Shown piece after piece: positions 12,911 to 26,300 of a stretch of 64,000 bases of DNA; position 1 is the stretch's first letter, and the number at the start of each line of letters is the position of its first letter. The stretch comes from Tomocerus qinae (taxonomy: Eukaryota > Arthropoda > Collembola > Entomobryomorpha > Tomoceridae): positions 15,699,001-15,763,000 of the forward strand of contig CM034550.1 of NCBI GenBank assembly GCA_020055645.1, written 5' to 3'. Made by a program: the position numbers and the translations under genes. The notes below the pieces were generated by a model. The model saw only the letters and a list, made by a program, of their open reading frames with translations. It was not told the origin of the DNA and ran no database searches.

Positions 12911-15900
12911 CCTTGTTCTTGCGCCTCTGCTCGTCTATGTGCAAATGATGGATTTTCTTCTTAGTCTCTTTTCTTTTAGGGTAGCGTATTGTAGGACATT
13001 ATACATAGCAAAAAATCCCGCACATGTAATATATCTTTTCTTGAGTTATTTTAAAGTAAAAGCGGAGTGTAGCAGAGTCACCATCACCATAATATTATTA
13101 CTTACTCAAAGTGCATGTAAAAAGTAAGTTCTTATATTTACATTTGATTCTAAAAGATTAGTGTTGTCCTATACTTTCCTTTTTCGTGCTGGGAATACTT
13201 TTACTTACTCACTTTCAGTCTTTCCTAGAATTGAGACTCAAAATACCGTAGGAGTCTAGTAGAAGAATGAAACTTTTACTTGTGCGTCTTGCTTGATACA
13301 GCAAAGAGCTCCTGGATTGAGTTTTACTCCAGCAAGCCCAGTTCCAGCAAACTCCTGACGAGATCTAGTCGTTAATTCCAGCAAGATGTACAACAACTTA
13401 TTCCAATTGCACTCATTCAATCTCTTTTTTTCAGGCAAAGTTCTTCAATGCGTCAATTTCAATCCCGTTACAGAATATAGTTGACAATATAGCACGCCTA
13501 CACAAAATTCCACCGTCACTACTAACCAATTTTACAATAACCATGTGAAACACAGTGACAATCTTAGTAACCCGAAATACGTGACAAGATACATAATGTA
13601 GCATTACATTGACATTCTTTCCTTTATCTCCGCCCTACGTACTTTTATGTCCATGCTGACAATTTTTCAATTTTATTTGTAGTTTTTATGTCTTCGGTTT
13701 TCTGCGTTGGCTACAAGAGATGATGCTGTAATGGTAAAAGAATTCTCCTGGGATTTCGGTTTGTTTCTCTTCCTCACTCTTTTCATTCCACCTTCACTTA
13801 CAGATAACAAGGGAAAAGATGTCCGCTGACTGTTATTCAATGGATGTTGGAGCCTATATAGACAGATAAGGTCTACTTGTTTCAACACTGTTTATTTATA
13901 CTATTTTGTATTATTCTATTCCATTACTTTCCCTTGACTTGAGTTCGATTGCCAAGAATAGGATACATATGCCGATCATTCAGAGAAAACGACGTGTAAT
14001 GAATCCCTCACGAATGTTTTCCCTTTCTCAACTCAACTGAGAGGAAAGCTGCTGTCGACCAACTTTCTTTTACTTTCACTGTTTTCGCTTTATGGTTTTC
14101 ACATCAGATTCGTTCTTCGTCAGCAGTGTCAAACAAACGTACAAGTTGCAGCAGCCATTCCCTTCGTGCATTTTCTTCAGCTTTGTTTGTTTCTTCTGAT
14201 GCATCGAGACATGCCAATATTGCCAATAGTGCAATCCACAACCAAACCAATTCAATGTGTTCAAGCTCAATCTAAGCTTAACCGAAGACACGACACTAAA
14301 CAAACGTAGACCACTTTCGTACAGACCACAAAATTAGATTGACCTTCTTCTGACGCACTCGGCTCGAGATAACTGAAAAGTAATGTAAAAAAATCATTTT
14401 AGCTAAAATTATTTTCCATTTTGAGTTTTCCTGCCAATGCTCTTAAAGTACTAAACGTGGGGCGAATTTAAAATTATCAACTGCTAAATACGTAAAACTT
14501 GTTTTATTACAATATTTGGCGGTTTTTGTAGTATTACGATTTTCTATCTTTTACTTATTAGGAAGATTATCTTTTCGAAGTTTTCTGGTCGAAAATTAAT
14601 TACTGTAAATCCATCCAACTAAACTATGATTATCAAAAAGTTATTATTTTCAAATACACATAGGTTAGTTTTTTAATCTTATTTGTGAAAATACCTACAC
14701 AATACCGTAAAACGCTGTTGAAACCCAAGAAACTCTCACTCATTTGGATATTTGGGCTGCGGCTGCCCGAAAATGCGGTTTGGGTAGTTCAGGTATGTAT
14801 TTAGGTTTTCTCTTTTGCCTGTTAACTTATGAGGTAGTCTTTGTGCACATATATTTTTGCTCTTTTTTAAGTGGAAACATGGAAAAGACCCATCGCAGCT
14901 GCTTATGTATTGCGAAGGAATTTCCAAAACACTATAGTCGTAAAGCAAATGTGGAAATTTAATGTTGACCTAACACCAGGTATTGAACCGGGTAGGTGTA
15001 TTCTATTGCATAATAGATATCACCTCTACCTTGGTGTCCTCGTATATGGTAGATTAGATAAATGTATGAATTGAATAGGGCAGCGAACCATAATGCATAC
15101 TAACATACATTTTAGACAGAGTGAGCAACCTGAAGTGAATAAGCTAGCTGGAGTTTTCTGCTGGAGGGAGGGAGAAAGACAGAAAAACGTAACATAGATT
15201 ACATAGGTACATTACGTAGGACTACTCCAATGCACTTGACTTGTGATAAAAAGTTAGCTATCTAGGTAGGTCTCTTCATTTATGTTGTATAGTAAAGGAA
15301 ACCAAGAGAATTGCATTGTGCTAGCCTCTAGACGTATTATAGAGTCAAGCCAGAGAAAGCAAGTAATGTGCGACATCACAAACGCAACACAACAATACAA
15401 GTGTACCATCAAGTCTCCAGTAAAAATACAAAGGTGGTTTCGTCCAACCGTATTGCATATAAAATATACTGACACTGGAACTGCACAGATGAATGAACAT
15501 GCCGAGTTGATATATAGTTCCATAAAATTGTATCATCTATATGATATACATTCTACACATGCATAAAATACAACTTCCCTCCATCCTCACTTTCTTCTAT
15601 ACACAATTTATAAGCATATTGCAATGTAAATGCATGGATGAAGCCTATATCTATAAAAGTTGGTTTGCTTTTTTGGCTTGGTACACAAATACTATACAGA
15701 GAATATTAGCGTCACTTTCACTTGATTTTCGTCCTCCCTATCTTTTGCATTTTTTCCTTTGAACTCCTTTTCTGTTCTACCGCACGGCTACGTCTGTGGT
15801 CTATAATACTAACAAATAAGTAACATAACATACTATATAGCCCATCTATTTCTTTTGTAGTTTAGACACATAGCTAGCATACATTTTCAAAGCTTTACTT

Positions 15901-16299
15901 AGCAGTTTCCCCAATATAAGCGAGCTAAAAGAAAGTGTTGTATGCAAAAAGTAACCACTAAACAACCTCACATTTGCTCTTGACTCCAGGGAGAAGTTCG
16001 TTATCCGTCCTATGCATGCTTTACTCCTGCTCTATTTTATCCTAGGTGAATCCTGTTATTTGGTACTACACATGCAGCCATTCAGTTTTTTTAGCCTAAA
16101 AACATCTTTTCTACTATCTACCTGTCTACGACTACCATTGCGATAATAGTGATAATTTATTGAGGGCTTCACTATAATTCATCTTTAATATTTAAAACTT
16201 TTATAGCCCTACAGCGGCTTCTTTTGTTTTCCACATTTCTCTACTCCAGACATCCCACACCTGTAAACCTTAATCTGCGTGTCTGCTTATTACAGGTCC
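12911..16299. other. Region upstream of the alpha-arrestin start; no gene seen
   Basis: This should contain the 5' untranslated region and promoter of the minus-strand arrestin gene. I could not place a transcription start or a confident TATA element. The ORFs present are short, lack recognisable domains, and look like chance open frames in AT-rich DNA. Confidence 0.4.
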
Positions 16300-16405
16300 A
16301 ATCTCAATTAGTGGCTGTTATATAATAATCATTAGAACGAACAGAAGCTTATACTTATAGCAGCGTTCTAATGATCATTATGTAACATCCACTGTTAATG
16401 AGATT
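16300..16405. repeat. Imperfect long hairpin (MITE-like), 106 bp
   Basis: The left arm (16,300-16,339, beginning AATCTCAATTAGTGG and ending ATCATTAGAACG) is matched by the right arm (16,364-16,405, CGTTCTAATGATCATTATG to AATGAGATT). There are a few mismatches and a 2-base length difference around a 24-bp centre. No coding capacity. It is most simply a small inverted-repeat element or its remnant. No target duplication could be fixed. Confidence 0.65.
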
Positions 16406-16798
16406 GAAATTCAGAGTATCGGAAAAATTGTATAACGGGCTCATGTAATTGAATACTGAGTATTTACTCCGTTTTTAGACACTCGTATTGATAATCAAAT
16501 CTGTATTTTGTGTTTTTAAACATGTATTATCTGTATTTTTGCCAGATTTATGGAATATTATTTATTATTGGATATTCGGATAATATGTTACATTTTACCC
16601 CCAGTGGTAATAATCTTCTAAGTTGCTATTGAAAATGAATAACTTTTAATTAGGTTTATTTAACTTAAATTAAGGAATCCAGGCAATTTATCCCCAAAAT
16701 TGTGGCTCAAGATGACTATACAATATTTTCTTGTTCAGTGCTTGTTATAGGTCAGCTGACCTATTATTATGATTATGCAACTGCAATGTGTACTTTTT
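16406..16798. other. AT-rich spacer; nothing identified
   Basis: The sequence between the 106-bp hairpin and the second copy of repeat family A is AT-rich and stop-dense. I see no repeat structure or gene in it. Confidence 0.4.
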
Positions 16799-18140
16799 AG
16801 CTCGCCTGAATAAGGCAGCTTATAGAACCGCACAGTCTGTCCGTACGTCCGTCCGTCCGTCCGTCCGTACGTCCGTCCGTCCCCACGATAACTTTCGAAA
16901 GCAATGACGGATATTGACCAAACTTGGCAAAAACAATGCCTATGGACCACTGACGATCCCTATTGATTTTGGGGCTAATCGGTCCATTGGTTGCTGAGAT
17001 ACCGTGCGCTCACTTTGTCTTCATTTTGATAGTCAAAGTGAAAAATGGGCATTAAAAAGTTCAATTGCGTTTCCTATAAATTGTTAGCGGGATAGTATAA
17101 AATATTTCACTCCGCTTCTACCGAATTGAAGATTTTATAGTAAAAGCAAATAAAACCAGAAAGTAACTATAGGAGTACGGAAATAAATCTAATTCGCATT
17201 TATATTAAATTTTATAGTCAAACTTGCATTATTCCAATTTCTATTGATTTTCATTATTAATATTGACCGATTTTGATTCTCTTTAGATTTTCATAGTCAA
17301 CATTATTCAATTTTAATTTAATGCTGATTTTCATAGTCAACATTATTCAATTTTAATATGTTGATTTTCATAGTCAAAATTATTCAATTTTGAATTTATG
17401 TTGATTTTTATAGTCAACAATTATCAATTTTGAATTTGTGTTTATTTTCATAGTCAACATTAATCAATTTTAACTCGCCTGAATAAGGCACCGTATAGAA
17501 TCGCACAGTCTGTCCGTCCGTCTGTCCGTACCCACGATAACTTTCGAATGCAAAGACGGATATTAATTAAACTTGGCAAAAACCATACCTATGGACTGGT
17601 GACGATCTCTATTGATTTTCGGGCAAATCAGTCCATTGGTTGCTGAAATGCCGTGCGGTCACTTTGTCTTCATTTTGATAGTCAAAGTGAAAAATGGGCA
17701 TTAAAAAGTTAAATTGCGTTTCCTATAAATTGTGAGATTGATAGTATAAAATATTTCAATCCGCTTCTACCAAATTTATTTTGAATTTATGTTTCATCGA
17801 TTTTGATTTTGTATTGATTTTGATAGTAAAGAATAATCAAATTTGATTTACTGTTGATTTTGATATTCAACATTAATCAATTTTGATTTTGTTGATTTTC
17901 ATAGTCAAAAATTATCTATTTTAAATTTTCTGTTGATTTTTCAAATGATATAGTTTCGTTTCCTTATAATATCAATGTCTGAATTTTTAATATGTCGTAG
18001 CTACATATATAAAGACTCAATTCTGAAAGCTTGATCAAAATCCGTACATTCGGTTTTGTGTTACGTGCGACTTTTCGTCTACCAAAATGTGTACACGGTA
18101 ACCTTTACTCAGGCGAGCTTCTGTTACGGCTTGCTGTAGG
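16799..18140. mobile_element. Dispersed repeat family 'A', copy 2 (head partly duplicated)
   Basis: This copy has the same head as copy 1 (AGCTCGCCTGAATAAGGCAG, CACAGTCTGTCCGTACG, ACGATAACTTTCGAAAG, GACCAAACTTGGCA) and the same tail (ATCAGGCGAGCTTCTGTTAC-type, ending CTTGCTGTAGG at 18,140). A second head begins at about 17,471 (ACTCGCCTGAATAAGGC), so two heads share one tail. This is either one copy inserted into another or an internal duplication through the minisatellite. There is no ORF of note; open frames on the minus strand here are products of the TCCG microsatellite. Confidence 0.65.
16846..16882. repeat. TCCG/GTCC microsatellite
   Basis: A run of CCGT units with two TACG interruptions in the head of repeat family A copy 2. 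Copy 1 has only one or two units at the same place, so the tract has expanded here. Confidence 0.9.
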
Positions 18141-21005
18141 TTTTTGTTACTACTACACTTTGTCGTGCGTTGACTAGGATAGTGTCGAGTATGCTGGTTG
18201 ATAGTGTCGTAGCTAATATTTTTGTTGTCGAATCATTAGATGAGCAGACAAGGAAATGGCAATGGAATTGAAAACATGTCTAACAAAATATGGAAAAGAG
18301 CAACAATGGAGTAGGTAGACGTATTACCATGTATTACTTACATGGCTGGTTAAAACTAATATTGTGAGTAGCTTCTGTTTTCCGTTTTTTCACACATACA
18401 TAAGTTGGAAAGGAGCAAGGGAGAAAAAAATACAAGAGATGAGAATGTTGCAATGCCTATATAATATTGTTTAAGACCATAATCATATTACTAGACCCAT
18501 TCGCCATACTCCACATGAGTAGAGATAAAAATGTTCTTTTTATACTGCGAAGCTTATTTTTATCTCATGCATCTTTCATGAACTAGTTATTATTCGGAAG
18601 GGTTCACGCCTTTTTTCGATACTTGGTCTTTGGCTCCAGACTTTCATTCTTTCATCTAAAATCACAAAGACTTAGCAACAAACATGCCATTGTACAGTTT
18701 GAATCTCATCTTCAGTCTAGTGCCCTGCATTCGCACATGCAAAATGCAGTCTTCCTAAGATTTATTACAGATTGATCGATGGAAATTCCCTTAAAGCAGA
18801 ACGGTCAGTCTTTTCAGCATCTCCTCTACATGTTATTCCCATTTATTTGGCAATCTTAATAATTAATAACATTTATGATCATCATCTACAATACAGTCTA
18901 TGACTATTTTCAAATTACATTATCTATTGGAAAATCTCAATTGTAATTTCGATTATTATACATACACTGAATACGGTTGAACGTATTGATTTTATGTATA
19001 GCGAAAGTAATTCTGCTCCATATTCATGATTTGTTCTACAGAAACAAAAACAAATTCTGATCTATTCAAAAGTCAACGTGAGCCTTATCAATTTCGAAAA
19101 CAAATGTTTATTTTATTTTGTCTGACAATCTTAAGTACAGAGTATACATTTTTTATAATAGCTAGTGATGAAAGCTAAATTGCTTAGAGGATTTGAAGAA
19201 CGACCTGAAAAGGAAGTACATACTTGTGTAGGAGAGCTGTCCATAATTTAGTATTGTTTCCTTTGTCATTTATGTACATATCGAACTGAAAAGAGTAGGA
19301 AGATAGAAGAAATGCTATTAAATTTAGTAGAGCATAAGTAATAACAGGAAAGCAAGACAAGAAAAGAGCGGAAGTAAGCTCACTTAGGGGACAAACTATC
19401 TTGTTGAACAAAAACAAGAGTCGAAAAGAATTATCACTTTAAGTATTGTTGCATGGAATCTATATAGTAGTATATCTGTACAAAACCAAAAGCCACTTAA
19501 ATAGAAAGCATAATATAGATGCCTGGAGAACAAGGAGTGATTATTTGCGAAAACCCATTGCAAAATAGGATGGATTTGTAGAATTGTAAATTTGTATGTA
19601 TGGAGTGTACAGTGTACTTATGATGTATGCATTGTTTTTGTCTTAGTACATACATGTTCAGTGTATTATATGGGAAAATGCAATTGTAGTTGGGAAGTTG
19701 TTGTACATCTGCGAATTTAAAGTACATAGGTTGAATTTGAAATGGAGGAAAAGAGATTTGCATAAAAGGCAGACTACATTCCCAGTTGGATTGAGGAAGG
19801 GAAAATAAAGGAATAATCAACAATTTCAGAGCAGTACTACAAGAGTATAAAGAGTAGTCAGACTTCATTCAGAAAGATTTGGTTAGACAAGGCTCGACAA
19901 CTACATTTATTACATTAGGGTGCACAACTCCTATACTAGTAGTAACTATTCCTATATTATGACATAGACTATTGTAGAGACATTTCAAATAACTTGGTTT
20001 AGTACAGAAAAGTTTTGGAGAGAGACATATACTATAGTAAATAAGAGAGCATAAGTAAGAAGACTCACGACATAAAAGACATGCAAGGCAAGATAGACAA
20101 GAAAAAGTCCCAGTGCTCAACTGACTGTAGTCGACTTTCCATGACATGACACACTAGTAATCGTCTCCTTACAACTAACAATAAGAGACAGACAAATGAA
20201 AACTCATGAAACTTTCAGCGATAATTTTTCTTGGTCCTTTTTCCAAAAGTGCAACTCTAGTCTGAGCTACACTCTCTTTTGTACCATACATTACTAATTT
20301 AGACTTTTATGCAATGGACAGTCTATATAGGTAGACGATGGCAGACAAACAAAACCAAGTCTCATCACATTCAACTCCCTTAAGAGACGAAACATACAAA
20401 CGACTGAGTTTGTAGGCAGTTTAGGTTATTGCCTTCTGACGAGGATATTAGATGAAACATTAGAAGATACTTAACAACATTGCGAAACTATAAAATTACT
20501 GTTCACGTCTATCTTTATGTTATACTTGAGACTAGAGATGACACTCTTGTTGTACTCCGTAATATTATTTAACTTATTGTATTAGTTATGAGAATTGCTG
20601 AGTAGTTCACTAGCATCAGAAACACAATTAGATGGAAGTAATATTTGCTCTAGCATATTTCTGTACGCTTCTACTACCGTTGAAATGTATAATGAAGTTG
20701 ACTACCCACACAATTAATTATAGACTTGTACATCAATTCAGCCCATTCTCCAAGATTGTAACATTGTTACTCCACATCCAAGTATTTTGTGCAACTTAAG
20801 TAAACTTACTCAATAGGTGGTTACAAGGACAGGCCAAGATTTATACATTTAATTAGGCTGCAAGTTCCAGTAACAATGTTCTTTATTTTCTTTACTGTAC
20901 CCAAGGACTGCTAAGATAAAGAAAATTACTGTTGTTACCTATCTACTATGTATTCTCATCCTAACTCAACGAATATCACAATAGATACACTATTTTACGA
21001 ATACT
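18141..21005. other. AT-rich region; no gene identified
   Basis: Open frames here (the longest is about 123 codons on the minus strand, 19,497-19,868) have no domain or motif I recognise and biased low-complexity composition. I see no RNA gene or clear repeat. Confidence 0.4.
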
Positions 21006-21095
21006 CATATATACAGGGTGTCTGAGAAATATATACAGCGTTTATACTTTAATTCTAAAAAGTTGTACAAGTTTTGCAGACACCCTGTATATATG
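21006..21095. mobile_element. 90-bp miniature inverted-repeat element
   Basis: A perfect 19-bp inverted repeat, CATATATACAGGGTGTCTG, occurs at 21,006-21,024 and as its reverse complement at 21,077-21,095, around a 52-bp AT-rich centre. Ends with CAGGGTGT next to TA dinucleotides resemble those of Tc1/mariner-type miniature elements in arthropods; that placement is inference. It is far too short to code for protein. Confidence 0.75.
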
Positions 21096-22777
21096 TAAGT
21101 AAAATGATAAAATTAAGTGTATGTGTATTTGTTTAGCCTCTGTGTATATGTATTAGTGTAAATCAGAGTTGATAAGACAATTGGGACAATGAATGCAATA
21201 AAATATCAGCCTGGGAAAACATGCTGGAATATATGAATGACTGTTGTCTTTAGCCATTCATAATTGCAGACGCTGTTCCAGTTTTCTTGAAGTTGTAAGT
21301 AAAATAAGTAGTACCACCCATAATGCATGAATTGGATCACGGTGAGCGAATAGTGTAAATGAGATGTTGTTTGTCAGAATATTATTGTTATTATTATGTG
21401 CATCCATTCATTCTGGATGTTACGCACTGGCAACCTCTCACATCTTATGCAAGAGATTCTTTCTCACTTAATTGGACTGTGGGGCAAATATTAATTTAAT
21501 TTTGTTACATCGACCTTGTGTGTTCCTACTTATTAAAGTTCGCTTTAGAATATTCCATCTCTGCAAATGTTCGGAATGTGGAAGTTTTAGTTTTCTAATA
21601 GCAATGCGGAATATTTCGTGCCAATTGCATAGTGTACATGGTTTTAGGTATAGTATCGTTATTGCCTTGCTTAGGATTCGTTAGTCTGGGATGTAGGAGA
21701 TTGAATCCTGTGGAAAGCACACAGCCTCCAACAAAATTCGTCCATTAAAGTTCCTACACACTGTCAGTTGCTGTGTACATTTAGATTGTGTAAACAGAAG
21801 TCTCTTTGAAATGTCTGCATTTGCAGTTACTTTTCTCCTTTCGACTGAACTAATCAAAGGTTTTGCATAATAAGACAGGATTTCCTTCCCTGTTTACAAT
21901 TTCCCTAATCTATACATTGCTACTACCAAACGAAATGAATGCAAAGATTTGTTAATGCTTTGAGTAGGTAGGATGAATCTGTAGATACATAGAAATTGTA
22001 TTATCTTCGTGTCTCTCGGCAGGGAATAGTTTTAACGCTCCAACAGCCAACACTGTTCCATATCTACATTTGCGCATTGTATTTGCCATTCGCTCGGTGT
22101 GCAGATGAAATGCATTAGCGTTTTTGGAGTGGAATTTCAAATTTCAACTGCAAACAACCTAAGTCTTGTTTAATTACGAAGTAGACATCACCCCAATAGT
22201 ATTAACAGTTTTAATTTGTAAGCTACGACATGCCAAAGGTAAATACATCAATTATGAATGAAAGTTAAACAGCTTTAGCATTCGTATTGACAGATTTCAG
22301 AACAACTTTTAGGATCTCTTACCAGTAGATCGGAAATGCTTTCTAATTGATTGTTTAGTATCCTCTTAGCTACTGAACAATTCTTTTTTTGATATTATCA
22401 GTGCAAACATTTTTAGCACAGCTAATGGAACAGGAAAAGACAAAGTGTACCGTGAAATGTGAACCTAGAGCACTTCCTTTCCATCATCCTACTCTCTCCG
22501 GTTTATCATCTTTTATGTACGATGATGTAGGTAGAAAATAATAAGATAAAAGATCCTTTTTGACATTACCAAATGAAATCAGGGATCAGAAGTAATACCC
22601 TAAATACCAATGCTGAATACAAGGAAGGAGGTTTCGAAAGGTCTCCCCCAAATCCAAGAAAAATTTTATTTCTAATTTTTTATCTTTCGCTTTTTTACCT
22701 ACAATTTTACCTATCAATTTTGAGTTAGGCCAAATTATATTACATAGGGAATATCAAGGAGTGTCAACAGTTTCAAC
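21096..22777. other. AT-rich region; no gene identified
   Basis: Short open frames only (up to about 70 codons), with no recognisable domain. I see no repeat larger than a few tens of bases. Confidence 0.4.
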
Positions 22778-22913
22778 AGGAGGGTTCAGCTAGGCACTTT
22801 GCGTGAATATCTATAAGGGACAAATCCTACCAGTTGTCATTGGCAACAATCGGATAAGGGACGAAGAACGTCCCTTATAGATATTCACGCAAAGTGCCTA
22901 ACTGAACCCTCCT
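22778..22913. mobile_element. 136-bp MITE-like palindrome
   Basis: 44-bp arms (22,778-22,821 and 22,870-22,913) are inverted copies of each other with about one mismatch. The arms start AGGAGGGTTCAGCTAGGCAC and include GCGTGAATATCTATAAGGGA. The 48-bp centre carries its own small inverted motif around TTGTCATTGGCAACAA. The near-perfect arms suggest a recent small element or a strong cruciform. No coding capacity. Confidence 0.75.
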
Positions 22914-23024
22914 TATGAAAAAACAGCCAAAGAGAAACCAAGGGATACCTAAACCAGTTAAAGCTCCTTGGGGAATATTAATTTGACCCTCGTAAATATT
23001 TCACTACAATTTTTCATTACTCAA

Positions 23025-23346
23025 TAGCACCCTTCAGTATCAGGGCAACAGCTATTTTAGCTTATTGGATATAACAGATTATTTAGCTAGGTCGTTGAAG
23101 GGTCGTTTGTATTTTAGCTGTATCCAACAAGTATTAATTGGTTACCATGGTTTCTCACATTTATCAAGAAGGTAAATAAAAACTTTATCCTTTTTATCCA
23201 CGTTGGAGTGGATAAAGTTTCGACGATAGATTAGCCTTTCGCGCCACAAAAATCTATCCGTTTCGCATGCGCAATAAGGAGTTAAGAATTTTATTAGCGT
23301 TTTTAGCTTTTTAATCGATTTTAGCTACTTGCGTTGAAGGGTGCTA
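23025..23346. mobile_element. 322-bp MITE with 12-bp terminal inverted repeats
   Basis: TAGCACCCTTCA at 23,025-23,036 is matched by its exact reverse complement at 23,335-23,346. If the outermost TA pairs are the target duplication, the element has 10-bp GCACCCTTCA ends and a Tc1/mariner-like TA target. An internal hairpin (23,180-23,190 with 23,210-23,220, AAACTTTATCC / GGATAAAGTTT) strengthens the non-autonomous element reading. No ORF. Confidence 0.65.
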
Positions 23347-26300
23347 ATGTATGAATACATTACGAAAAATAAATTACTATTTACTAAGCTATCTGATACA
23401 TTATCCACCTACATTATGGTGAGATAAATAAATTGTCATTTTACTCAAAAATTTTACTTCAGTCCTGTAAATTAAAATTGGCCGAAATAATATCAAAGTT
23501 TAAAAATATCATTTTTAACCAATTACTATTGAATACTCGTTAACAAAAATTACTAGTTGTAGTTACTTAAATTCTAGATTTCTTGAGAGATTCAATTTTG
23601 TTGGGAGGACAAAATGAAACTGTGAAGTGCGGTGTGTATTGTATAATTTTGACCTGGTAAGATTGGGCAATTTTTGTCGGCGCCCACCTCTGAACTCAGT
23701 TTCCCCATTGATTACATCTCTGGTGCTTGGAAGATGATGGAATAAGTTTTCGTTATGTTTATAGGAGTAATTGAAAGTTGATGTTCTTAGGCTAGAGTAA
23801 AAGGATGTCTGGAGAGAATATTGGAAGAGAAGGTATATTTACTTCACTTCAGTTGCAGAGTGATTGTGAGGCAACTCTGGTGAAGTGCCTGTAGTAGTCG
23901 TCAGCACAAACATTTCCGTTTCCTTATTATTTCTTGCTCTACTGCGTTCCTCCTTCATTCCATTTTGCGTCTGAGGAACTCTAGCTCATTTACTTATTTA
24001 TATCTGACTACCTTTGCTTACTTCGTTCTCTGAAGAGAATTTGAGTTGACAATCGCTTCTGCTCTACAGGAAGTTAAGTGTCACTTACAACAGCTCATAT
24101 ATTATATTGAGATATGTCTCCCAAATATAGTGCCTATATGCAAATTAGGATATTATATTATGCGAATTGAAGTTGTCTAATTAAATCGAATGTACCATTT
24201 TGTATCCTGCATGCGTAGAAGTATAGAAATGTACATACAATATCGATTTTCTCCCTAAATGTATCCTAATAATATCATACCAAGTTGCGAAATACACTCT
24301 AAACTAATATCTACCATTTTTATATAAAGCTTTCATACAATACTGAGAAGATTGTAATTTCTTTCAACAGAGTACTTCTTGGTTGATGGAAAGGAAACTT
24401 TCCGAAGATGATGTTTGTATCGTTTTTTGTAAGAAGATTACAGTTTCTTAGAAAAGTTTCTTGAGACACATTTATTTACGCATAGGATGATGTTTATTGT
24501 GTAGCCCTTAAGGAGTTTCGGCCAAAAAACTTGATTTCTTATTGTGAACTTAAGTCTTTTCAATTCCACATTAGTCGGAAATAAACGTAGGCTGAAAGTT
24601 TCACACAATAAATCGGATAGTAAAACGATTTGGAGAATTATTTTCGTCGCGCCATACCAGGAAGAAGTCAAGACATAGGGCATGTCAACGGAATTGAATT
24701 GGAGTAAGACAAGTCTGTCCCAAGTTGTTCCAAATTTGATTTTGTCTTTTATGATGAGGTTCATGGAGCGAGAAGTAGATTCTATTTGCAAACTAACTGA
24801 TTGTGAGTAACTACACACAATGGTAGTAAATGCAGTTTTACAGCCGGAGCTAAGTGCTAGGAAAACAGCTGGCATAGTGTATTAAATAGTAGCACCGACA
24901 AATATTACACGCTTATCCGAAGAAATGAAAAGAGCTCACATATGTAAGCAAAATAAATGTCGTAGGTAGTAGTTTTAGTGTATAGTAGAGACGGGGGAAA
25001 AGTACAGAGAGAGAATAAATGACTAAGAACGGAAAGTCGGAGAGTGAGAATTTAGTTGGGGGCTGTCGCGTGACTGAATGGAGCTCAACGAATCGAATGA
25101 AAGTCAGGGACGAACGGGAAACCTTCCTTCCCCAAAACAAATTAGAACTGAATACTGAAAAACAAAGTTTAACGAGATGCTCGAAGCATTTTCACTCCAA
25201 TTTCAGTATTCTTGTGAGGATTACTACAACATTATATGCACCACTAGTACACAGCGTACTCCCGATGACTAAAAACCTTCGTTTCGGCTCACTTTCTCTT
25301 CTCAGCTCACACAAGTTCACTTCACCGCTCAATCTGACAGTATTGAGTTGAATGCTAAATTGCCAGAGAAGGAAATTCTCAATGGGAATGCTAAAACCGG
25401 CATTTTAATATCTTTTTTCACTCGAATAGAGTCAGCTCTTTACCTCTTCAGCTGTTTTCTACTCTAAGACAATACAAATGAAAATGTACATTCCAAGAAG
25501 TTCAAAAGACTCCTTAACTCATTATTACTTTACTTCTACATTCGTTTTCCAGTTACTTTTTTCTTCTGCACGCGTTCTGTTATTCTATGTCTATTTTTAA
25601 AAGGATCAAGAATGTTGGACAAATACTGTTACAAAACCGACTTTAATAATTATTATAACAATGGACATTTTCACTGTAACGATATATTGCCCAAACCACC
25701 ACCTTTTTTTGTTATCCATGTATGCAAGCTTTATTACCATTAGGCAGTACTATTTTTGTAACATTACCAATTTCACTAAACCACAAACTGGTAGGAAATT
25801 GTGCAGAGCAATACATTCGCCCATAAAATTAGAAATCATAGTAATGCGAGTAATAGATATATTATCAATTTTTCAATATTATCATTATGAATCGTAAAAT
25901 GTAGATGACCATTTTTATCTGCACTACCAATTTTTAGCATTGAAATTTTTGATCAAATATGGAATTAAAGACGAATAAGCCATTTTTTATGAATTTTGCT
26001 AAGAGCTGATTTTGCATGGGATATTTTTCGTCTTAGCCGCTGCAAGTAAACCAAGTAAGCGGGCTGAGTCTTCCTACCATTTGGACATTTCATATTATCT
26101 ACTAGATAGATGTACCATTTTTACATAGGATAATTTATTTAAGTAATAGGAAGCAGTAGGTATATTTGTAGCAATAGTGAGTGCTGTGTACGCACATAGA
26201 CTTGGAAATAGAATAAATTAGTGATGAAAACAACTATTTACCGGGATATCTCTAGAGATGGACTTTGACATTCTGTTCATCATCCGTACATTCGGGGAAT

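Noticed and set aside
16735..16950. Minus-strand open frame with repeated GRTDGRT-like residues
   Set aside because: It is the translation of the TCCG microsatellite in repeat family A.
19497..19868. 123-codon open frame on the minus strand
   Set aside because: Composition-driven and without motifs; AT-rich repeats of the reverse strand explain it.
24438..24875. 145-codon open frame on the minus strand
   Set aside because: No motif I recognise, no convincing splice sites, no neighbouring exon. It could be a very divergent exon but I cannot support it.
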